Origin: Candidatus Iainarchaeum sp.
GTDB lineage: Archaea; Iainarchaeota; Iainarchaeia; Iainarchaeales; GCA-2688035
NCBI GenBank assembly: GCA_026396975.1
Contig: JAPLVT010000059.1
Coordinates: forward strand, 1 to 7,903
Length of the DNA stretch: 7,903 nt
Reading direction: 5' to 3'
Shown here: piece by piece, positions 1 to 4,792 of the stretch
Layout: each line of letters begins with the position of its first letter
Position numbering within the stretch: position 1 is the stretch's first letter
The notes under the pieces: model-generated
What the model saw: the letters and a program-made list of their open reading frames with translations, nothing else
Told to the model about the DNA's origin: nothing
Databases searched by the model: none
Translations under genes and position numbers: made by a program

Positions 1-2258
1 ACAGCACCATAGAGCTAGAATTCAGCAAGAGCGTCTATGCCACAACCCTGGAAATTTATTTTTCAGGCCCCTCCCTCGGATATTTTGAAATAGAAAAAGT
101 AGAACTTGTCAAGGAAAACGGAAGCTCGGAAACCGTATGGCAAGGAACAAACACAACATGCACACTACAAATAGCGTTCGCCCAAAAAACCTACCTTACG
201 AATAAAGCCAGAATAACAACAAAAAACGGAAGCTGGGGATGCGTAGATGCCGTCAAGCTAGTCGGCTACACCAGCACCAACCCTGTACCAGCCTGCACCA
301 AGAACTCTGACTGCGGAACAGACGGCTGGACAGGCTCGCCCACCTGTTCCAACGGCAACGTATACCAAAACTACACTACATACACTTGCAACAGCCCAGG
401 AACAGAAAACGCACAATGCACAAACACAACAACACCACAGCAAAAGGAAACATGCACAAACGGATGCACAAACGGAACATGCAATTTCTCAAAGCCGCAA
501 AGCACTGGCGCTGTCAAGGTCGCGGGCAGAAAACTGTTTGTAAACGGCAGCGAATTCAAAGCCAAGAGCATTGGCTATGCCCCCATCCCTATAGGTCAAA
601 ACCCCGAATGGGGCTATGATGTTACTGTTCACCCAGAATTAACCGCCAGGGACTTCTCCCTGCTGCGTGCTATGGGCGCAAACGCCATCAGGACATGGGG
701 AAAAGTAAACAGCCAGGCTTTCCTTGACGACGCCTGGAACAACGGCAACCAGCCGCTCATGGTCATAATGGGGTACTGGATGGGCGACAATATAGACTAC
801 CAGGATAATTCAGCCAGGCAAGCAATTATTGCAGACTTCAGCGCATACGTAAACAAGTACAAAAACCACCCTGCCGTGCTTGTGTGGGCAATCGGCAACG
901 AGGAGAACTACTTCTATGCTAACGGCAACAATCAGAAGCATGCCGCTTACTTTTCGCTTGTAAACGAAATGGCAAAAAAGGCTTACGAGATAGAGGGCAG
1001 CGCATACCACCCGGTAATGGCAATCGCGTTAGAAATGCCCGGCCAGATGAATACTGTAGGAAACGTGGCAGGCGGGGCTGACGATGCGAGCATCCCTTAT
1101 GTGGACATCTGGGGGATAAACCATTATCCCGGGCAAACATTCGGGAATTTTTTCAATACCTTTGCAGGCAAGACAGCGAAACCTCTGCTGGTGACAGAAT
1201 ACGGCATCGACGCCCTTAACAATGCCACAAAAACAGAGTACGAGCAAACACAGGCAGACTGGGATGCGGCGTTGTGGAGGGAGATTGCTAGCGCCCAAGT
1301 TGCGATTGGCGGCAGTTTAATGGCTTATAGTGACGAATGGTGGAAAGACCGGGCTGGCGTGGTTGACGCGCATGATTTCGGGGGCTACGTAACCACAAGC
1401 CACCCAGACGGCTACAGCAACGAGGAATGGTGGGGCATCGTAAGGGCTGAAAAGTCAGCGTCTGGGCCGGACAAGGTAACGCCAAGAAAAGGGTATTATG
1501 CATTGCAGCAGGAGTTCAAACTACAAGGAACCCACTATGAGTGCATAAACCAGCAATGCGTACAATTGCAAGGACCAGGAACAAACCAATGCACAACAAA
1601 CACAGAATGCACAGCACAACCAAACAACTGCCCAAACAACATGACAGGATACTGGCAATTCGAAAACAACGCAAACGACACAACAGGAAAAAACAACGCA
1701 ACAACAAACGGAAACCCAACCTACGTACAAGGAAAAATAGGCAAAGCAATAAACCTGAACGGAACAACAGACTACCTCAGCATAAACGACAACCAAGCCC
1801 AAAAACCAGGGCAACTGACAATAGAAGCATGGGCAAACCTCGCAACCACCAGCGGCTGGAACACAATAATAATGAAAACCACGCAAGCAAGCTGGACAGA
1901 CGGATACGGAATGTCATACTCAACAGCAGACAAAAGCATCAGATTCTTCATAAACAACTGGCAAAACCCAATCGCCAAAACAAGCATTCAAACAAACACC
2001 TGGACACACATAGCAGCAACATACGACCAAAAACAACTCAAAATATACACAAACGGAACACTAACAGGCACCACAGCATACATACAACCAATCAAACACT
2101 CAAACAGCCCACTATACATCGGAAAAGGAACAGGCGGCTACAACTGGAAAGGACAGCTGGACGAAATAGCAACATACAACACAGCACTAACCGCAACAGA
2201 AATACAACAACACTACCAAAACAGCCTGCAAGGGAAAAACTACTGCGAAAACACATAA
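1..2258 (+). CDS. Secreted multidomain glycoside hydrolase (clan GH-A TIM barrel + LamG domain), 5' end cut by window
   Basis: The frame is open from base 3 (751 residues visible; signal peptide and start lie outside). Residues below count from base 3. Residues 1-90 resemble a carbohydrate-binding-like beta-sandwich ending VDAVKLVG. Residues 98-160 are a Cys-rich linker (C98, C104, C115, C129, C139, C151, C155, C160). Residues about 168-507 are a clan GH-A barrel, closest in feel to GH2 or GH72-like enzymes. It has AIRTW (R230), WAIGNE with acid/base candidate E300, WGINHYPG (370-377), VTEYG with nucleophile candidate E399, and an SDEWWK strand near the end. C514-C543 form a second Cys-rich linker. 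Residues 547-745 are a LamG/concanavalin-like jellyroll (GYWQFE, LTIEAW, LYIGKG, LDEIATYN). It probably acts outside the cell on a glycan; the substrate cannot be read. Codon style differs between the barrel and its flanks. No C-terminal membrane anchor is seen. Confidence 0.85.
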   Translation, partial: STIELEFSKSVYATTLEIYFSGPSLGYFEIEKVELVKENGSSETVWQGTNTTCTLQIAFAQKTYLTNKARITTKNGSWGCVDAVKLVGYTSTNPVPACTKNSDCGTDGWTGSPTCSNGNVYQNYTTYTCNSPGTENAQCTNTTTPQQKETCTNGCTNGTCNFSKPQSTGAVKVAGRKLFVNGSEFKAKSIGYAPIPIGQNPEWGYDVTVHPELTARDFSLLRAMGANAIRTWGKVNSQAFLDDAWNNGNQPLMVIMGYWMGDNIDYQDNSARQAIIADFSAYVNKYKNHPAVLVWAIGNEENYFYANGNNQKHAAYFSLVNEMAKKAYEIEGSAYHPVMAIALEMPGQMNTVGNVAGGADDASIPYVDIWGINHYPGQTFGNFFNTFAGKTAKPLLVTEYGIDALNNATKTEYEQTQADWDAALWREIASAQVAIGGSLMAYSDEWWKDRAGVVDAHDFGGYVTTSHPDGYSNEEWWGIVRAEKSASGPDKVTPRKGYYALQQEFKLQGTHYECINQQCVQLQGPGTNQCTTNTECTAQPNNCPNNMTGYWQFENNANDTTGKNNATTNGNPTYVQGKIGKAINLNGTTDYLSINDNQAQKPGQLTIEAWANLATTSGWNTIIMKTTQASWTDGYGMSYSTADKSIRFFINNWQNPIAKTSIQTNTWTHIAATYDQKQLKIYTNGTLTGTTAYIQPIKHSNSPLYIGKGTGGYNWKGQLDEIATYNTALTATEIQQHYQNSLQGKNYCENT
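1515..2258 (+). other. A/C-rich segment of the glycosidase gene (Cys linker + LamG domain)
   Basis: Here the coding strand is nearly half A (28 of 60 bases in 1621-1680) and poor in T and G. Third codon positions are almost all A or C (caa, gga, aca, aac, ata). The catalytic part (about 490-1510) instead uses cag, ggc, agg, gct and ctt freely. A similar A/C-rich style covers roughly 150-480. Because stop codons need T, this bias leaves long false ORFs in other frames. It may mark domain shuffling or selection on low-complexity Asn/Thr-rich surface sequence. Confidence 0.6.
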
Positions 2259-2378
2259 ACATTCAAAACACCGCGCAGCATTACCAGCAGCACAGTAGGC
2301 CAATTAGGGCCCAACTTCCAAAGGGCAGCAGCATGCAAAAAGACCGTATTATTAACTTCTTTACGTTAATCAGTAACC

Positions 2379-2386
2379 TTTAAATA
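2379..2386 (+). promoter_or_regulatory. TATA box of the surface-protein gene, predicted leaderless
   Basis: The sequence is tttaaata, centred about 28 nt before the ATG at 2411. In archaea transcription normally begins about 25-27 nt after the TATA centre, so the mRNA should start at or within a base or two of the ATG. No GGTGA-like site precedes that ATG, which fits leaderless translation. A 6-bp inverted repeat (attaac 2351-2356, gttaat 2365-2370) sits just upstream and could be an operator or chance. The rest of the 2259-2410 gap shows nothing else. Confidence 0.65.
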
Positions 2387-2410
2387 CTTCCTGCCCCCCA
2401 ATTTTATACA

Positions 2411-3871
2411 ATGAAGCAAAAGCCGATACTCTTGGGATTGATGCTCTTGCTTGTTTCTTTTTCTTTAGCGGGCGCAAGAGCCGACAGCATTTGCAATGAC
2501 ATCGCCGTTGACGTTGAAGACGGCACATTCACGGGCAACGCTTCGGGATATCTTTATTTCCCGATAAACAATTACAGCAACTACAGCTTTGAGGTTTACG
2601 AGATACAGGCCTACAAAGAAGATAGCTCAAGCCCTTTCACTGTAACGGCAACTGATTACAGCAGCAGGATTGCAGCGGACAGCAGCGGGGAAATAACGCT
2701 CAGGGTCAACGCCGAAGGCGTGAACACTGACACCAACGGCAGGGCGATTGTAAGGGTAAGGGGAATTTTCGGCGACGGCACTTACTGCGGTTTCGGCGAC
2801 ATCGGCGATAGCAAATTCAACATAAAAGTCCAGACCCAGCAAAGCGCGGGAAACGACTGCAGGAGCATCAGGATGCATGCCTCGGGCATCTACATCGACG
2901 AGGCCAGCGCTGGAACATACTCTTTTACAATAGAAAACACCGCGAACAGGCAGTTCGACCTTTATGGCATAGAGGTAAGCGAGGACAGCGGCTACTTCGA
3001 CGCAACCCTTTACAACAAGCCAAGCGCGGTCAGCGCCGGCAATGCCGCCACCTTCAGGGTAAGAATAAACTCGAACAGCGTTAGCGCTGAAAGAAGCGGC
3101 ACAGTGACGCTGAAAGCAAGGGGAAAATTCAGGGACAGCGCATACTGCTATTACGACGACATGGTTGAAGAGCAGTTCACAGTGCACGTGAGAAACAGCG
3201 GCACTGGCGGCGGAGGCGGAACAACCCCAAGCGAAGCCGAAGCAGGCTGCCTGGACATTGGCATCAACAGCAGCACCTTGGCAGTGGCGCAGGGGGAAAC
3301 AGCGAACGCAACATTCTACATTGTGAACAGCGGAATTGAAAACTTCTACATTGATTACGTTGACGCTTTCGACAACAGCGGCAATTTTACCACAGAAACA
3401 GCCGGCTACGACAAGCTGGCGAAAGCCGGAAAAACAGCAGCCTTCACAGTGAAAGCAAGGGCTTACGACGGCGCTGAACTAGGCAGCGAATACGCTTTCA
3501 TCGACGTAAAAGGGCATTTCCAGAACCAGGAAAGCTGCTACATAGACGCGAACGGCGTTGAGGCATTCAGGGTATCAATAGTCAATAAAGCGCCGGCAAG
3601 CGGCAGCTTTGCGCCTGCGCCAACGCCCAGCACGGTTGCTTGTAGTAGCAGCGGCACCAGCCTGTCAGCTCCGGAAAGCCAGGATGTTGGCGCAAACAGC
3701 AATGTGCCCATTACAATTAACAACACCAGCGGCAGCAGGATTACAATAAGGCTGCAGGGGCCCGGGCTTACTGTTAACCCTTCTCTCATTAGCGTGCCGA
3801 AATACACGAAAATAATCCGAGCGGCGCTGCAGTGCAGGGAACCGACGGGAGCACAGCGACCGATGCAATAA
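2411..3871 (+). CDS. Secreted surface protein with three tandem Cys-bracketed beta domains; reading frame broken near the C-terminus
   Basis: The protein has 486 residues. A signal peptide is clear: MKQK, a hydrophobic core at 6-20, and likely cleavage near AGARA (20-24). Three homologous domains follow at about 28-140, 150-260 and 280-391. Each opens with a Cys and has a second Cys 96-98 residues later inside a YC or CY motif (C28/C126, C150/C246, C280/C376), followed by a final strand. A Gly/Ser-rich linker (263-272) precedes the third. A fourth, shorter Ig-like segment starts at C411. N-glycosylation sequons include N43, N57, N286, N299, N325, N437 and N438. I read it as an exported structural, adhesive or binding protein; no catalytic motif is seen. 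After about residue 469 the frame runs into an unlike 17-residue tail, while the -1 frame encodes a good membrane anchor to 3984. The intact protein would therefore be about 524 residues. The specific family is unknown to me. Confidence 0.85.
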   Translation: MKQKPILLGLMLLLVSFSLAGARADSICNDIAVDVEDGTFTGNASGYLYFPINNYSNYSFEVYEIQAYKEDSSSPFTVTATDYSSRIAADSSGEITLRVNAEGVNTDTNGRAIVRVRGIFGDGTYCGFGDIGDSKFNIKVQTQQSAGNDCRSIRMHASGIYIDEASAGTYSFTIENTANRQFDLYGIEVSEDSGYFDATLYNKPSAVSAGNAATFRVRINSNSVSAERSGTVTLKARGKFRDSAYCYYDDMVEEQFTVHVRNSGTGGGGGTTPSEAEAGCLDIGINSSTLAVAQGETANATFYIVNSGIENFYIDYVDAFDNSGNFTTETAGYDKLAKAGKTAAFTVKARAYDGAELGSEYAFIDVKGHFQNQESCYIDANGVEAFRVSIVNKAPASGSFAPAPTPSTVACSSSGTSLSAPESQDVGANSNVPITINNTSGSRITIRLQGPGLTVNPSLISVPKYTKIIRAALQCREPTGAQRPMQ

Positions 3872-3984
3872 GGCAGCTTAGGGGCGCGATGTCAACAGGC
3901 TTCGCTGTCCTGAGCAGCAGCCTCAGCACTTTCGTGCTTGCGGCGCTAGTGCTGCTTTTGTTTTACCTTGTGGTAAAGCAATAA
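3793..3984 (+). pseudogene. Out-of-frame C-terminal part of the surface protein: linker plus transmembrane anchor
   Basis: The -1 frame relative to the gene at 2411 is open from 3793 (tag at 3790) to taa at 3982-3984. From 3817 it reads PSGAAVQGTDGS, then ATDAIRQLRGAMSTG, then a hydrophobic stretch ending TFVLAALVLLLFYLVVKQ. This is a typical single-pass C-terminal anchor with a short basic tail. One extra C in the cc at 3817-3818 would join the frames as IIPSGAAV. No start codon or ribosome site fits it as a separate gene. It is either a real one-base deletion, a sequencing error, or, less likely, recoding. Confidence 0.75.
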
Positions 3985-3992
3985 AACAGCAC

Positions 3993-4007
3993 TTTTTTCT
4001 TTTTTTA
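3993..4007 (+). terminator. T-tract terminator after the surface-protein gene
   Basis: Two T runs (3993-3998 and 4000-4006) begin 9 nt after the taa at 3984. Short oligo-T tracts end transcription in archaea without needing a hairpin. A perfect 9-bp inverted repeat follows (gcaaacagc 4010-4018, gctgtttgc 4041-4049), with a T-rich 22-nt spacer. Confidence 0.55.
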
Positions 4008-4054
4008 TAGCAAACAGCGTTTATTTTTGAACTTTTTATTGCTGTTTGCGATAT

Positions 4055-4094
4055 GTGAAATGCAATTTATTGTTTAAATATTCAAGCATTTCAC
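4055..4094. repeat. Perfect 9-bp inverted repeat flanking a TATA box
   Basis: The arms are gtgaaatgc (4055-4063) and gcatttcac (4086-4094), 22 nt apart, with the TATA-like tttaaata at 4073-4080 in the middle. The neighbouring repeat 4010-4049 has the same arm length and spacer. A dimeric regulator bound here would cover the TATA box. A cruciform or a chance match is the alternative. Confidence 0.5.
4073..4080 (+). promoter_or_regulatory. TATA box of the small basic protein gene
   Basis: The sequence is tttaaata, in an AT-rich setting. The expected transcript start is near 4103, which leaves about 30 nt of leader before the ATG at 4134 and room for its ribosome binding site. It is identical to the TATA box at 2379-2386. 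Confidence 0.55.
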
Positions 4095-4122
4095 TATAAT
4101 TGAAAACAAATGAGCGATCAAA

Positions 4123-4129
4123 GAGGTGA
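4123..4129 (+). promoter_or_regulatory. Ribosome binding site deciding the start at 4134
   Basis: The sequence gaggtga matches the archaeal anti-Shine-Dalgarno consensus and ends 4 nt before the ATG at 4134. The in-frame ATG at 4110 has no such site and would lie very close to the predicted 5' end of the mRNA, so 4134 is preferred. Confidence 0.7.
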
Positions 4130-4133
4130 AAAT

Positions 4134-4328
4134 ATGGCAAAGAAAGCGAATGCAAGGAAAGCAAACAGGGTTAGCGTGAAGCACAAGGCTGCCAAGGCAG
4201 GTTATTTTGCCCAGCCTTTCGCTGCAATGCGAAGCATTTTTTCCCCAGGCTTTTTTGCGGGGCAAAAAAGGCTGTTGCACAGCAGCTTCAATTCATTGGT
4301 GGGCTATGGCAAAAAGCTAATTAATTGA
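4134..4328 (+). CDS. Small basic protein of unknown function (64 aa)
   Basis: I do not recognise this protein. It has its own TATA box and a strong ribosome binding site. The N-terminal 22 residues are dominated by Lys, Arg and Ala (MAKKANARKANRVSVKHKAA), which suggests nucleic-acid or ribosome contact. The middle has aromatic and Pro/Gly positions (GYFAQPF, IFSPGFFAG), and the end is SFNSLVGYGKKLIN. There is no membrane segment, Cys or zinc motif. The protein contains no A/C-rich bias, unlike the glycosidase upstream. It stands alone between two terminators and is followed by the ribosomal operon on the same strand. An in-frame ATG at 4110 would add 8 residues. I am fairly sure it is a gene because of the promoter and RBS, but its role is unknown. 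Confidence 0.65.
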   Translation: MAKKANARKANRVSVKHKAAKAGYFAQPFAAMRSIFSPGFFAGQKRLLHSSFNSLVGYGKKLIN

Positions 4329-4390
4329 ACATAAAACGGCTTTTTGCATATGACAAATTGCCATGCAATTTGCCATACTTCAAATAAGTC

Positions 4391-4438
4391 CGCCCCCACA
4401 AAGCAGCAGGGGGCGCTGCCCCCGATTTTTTTATTTTT
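4391..4438 (+). terminator. GC hairpin plus T tract, with a competing upstream pairing segment
   Basis: gggggc (4409-4414) and gccccc (4418-4423) form a 6-bp hairpin with a 3-nt loop. Seven T and then five more (4426-4432, 4434-4438) follow almost at once, like an intrinsic terminator. The same G run can instead pair with cgccccc (4391-4397) to give a 7-bp stem that excludes the terminator hairpin. It probably ends transcription of the small gene and insulates the ribosomal operon. Confidence 0.6.
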
Positions 4439-4579
4439 AAGTATGCGCTGTTTTGGGGTTTATTGCCCGAAAGCAAGCTTTTTAACCCGCAAAAACTATT
4501 TTTTATCGAGCCACACACGGCAACGAGCCGCACCAGTAAGACTATTGTTTTGGCTCAAAAAAAAGCCCCATAATTATCA

Positions 4580-4587
4580 TTTATAAA
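4580..4587 (+). promoter_or_regulatory. Candidate TATA box of the ribosomal protein operon
   Basis: The sequence is tttataaa. It predicts a transcript start near 4610, which gives a leader of about 180 nt before rpl3 that begins just ahead of the first helix at 4626. A second AT-rich palindrome, taatatatta (4609-4618), could also serve, but its start would fall inside that first helix. Confidence 0.45.
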
Positions 4588-4625
4588 GATTACCATAGGC
4601 TAAAATAGTAATATATTAGCACACT

Positions 4626-4760
4626 GCATCGGCAGCGAAACGCTGCGGATGTAAATGCCAATTGTTTTGTTCTAATTGGCGTTTTGGAGCCTTTTGGTTC
4701 CACAACAGGCTTTCCTGTTGCATGAAATTGCTGTGTATCCAACAGTGAGCGTTGGATGCA
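4626..4760 (+). ncRNA. Candidate structured 5' leader RNA of the rpl3 operon (five helices)
   Basis: Five helices were paired by eye. H1: 4626-4630 with 4648-4652 and gcagcg 4632-4637 with cgctgc 4641-4646, one G/G mismatch between the parts, AAA loop. H2: 4653-4664 with 4673-4684, 12 bp including two G-U. H3: 4685-4691 with 4696-4702, TTTT loop, one G-U. H4: caacagg 4703-4709 with cctgttg 4714-4720, perfect. H5: 4734-4743 with 4751-4760, 10 bp with one G-U. H1 to H4 abut with no unpaired base between them, and 13 nt separate H4 from H5. The block lies just before rpl3 on the same strand. I recognise no known RNA family; it is not a tRNA or a C/D guide. A cis-regulatory leader bound by a ribosomal protein is the natural inference, and a separate small RNA is the alternative. 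Confidence 0.5.
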
Positions 4761-4792
4761 GGCATTGGAAAGAAAGATAGCGTGAATGAGAC

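Larger units (their letters stand above)
4329..4624. other. Gene-free stretch with hairpins, terminator and promoter
   Basis: No convincing gene is present. A tight hairpin (caaattgc 4354-4361, gcaatttg 4365-4372, 3-nt loop) follows the small gene. GC-rich segments at 4391-4423 and a T tract come next. Bases 4440-4570 hold short T and A runs, a repeated cgagcc word (4508, 4525 region) and no structure that I trust. The end is very AT-rich and carries the promoter of the ribosomal operon. Confidence 0.5.

Noticed and set aside
1541..2383. 280-codon open frame on the + strand overlapping the end of the glycosidase gene
   Set aside because: It is a frame shadow. The A/C-rich DNA almost lacks T, so stops are rare; the product is a low-complexity Asn/Lys/Arg/His/Gln string, whereas the other frame has clear LamG motifs.
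2627..3187. 186-codon open frame on the - strand inside the surface-protein gene
   Set aside because: It is antisense to a gene with a clear signal peptide and repeats; no independent support.
3800..3830. Programmed -1 frameshift as explanation for the broken surface-protein gene
   Set aside because: No X-XXY-YYZ slippery heptamer or downstream pseudoknot is apparent; a missing C is simpler. It cannot be fully excluded.
4321..4586. Short ORFs on both strands across the GC hairpin region (70 and 80 codons)
   Set aside because: They run through the terminator hairpin and T tract, have no ribosome site, and translate hairpin sequence.
4653..4733. tRNA-like look of the leader (ggttcc near a stem)
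   Set aside because: The stems are consecutive hairpins and do not form a cloverleaf; there is no acceptor stem, anticodon arm or CCA-like end.
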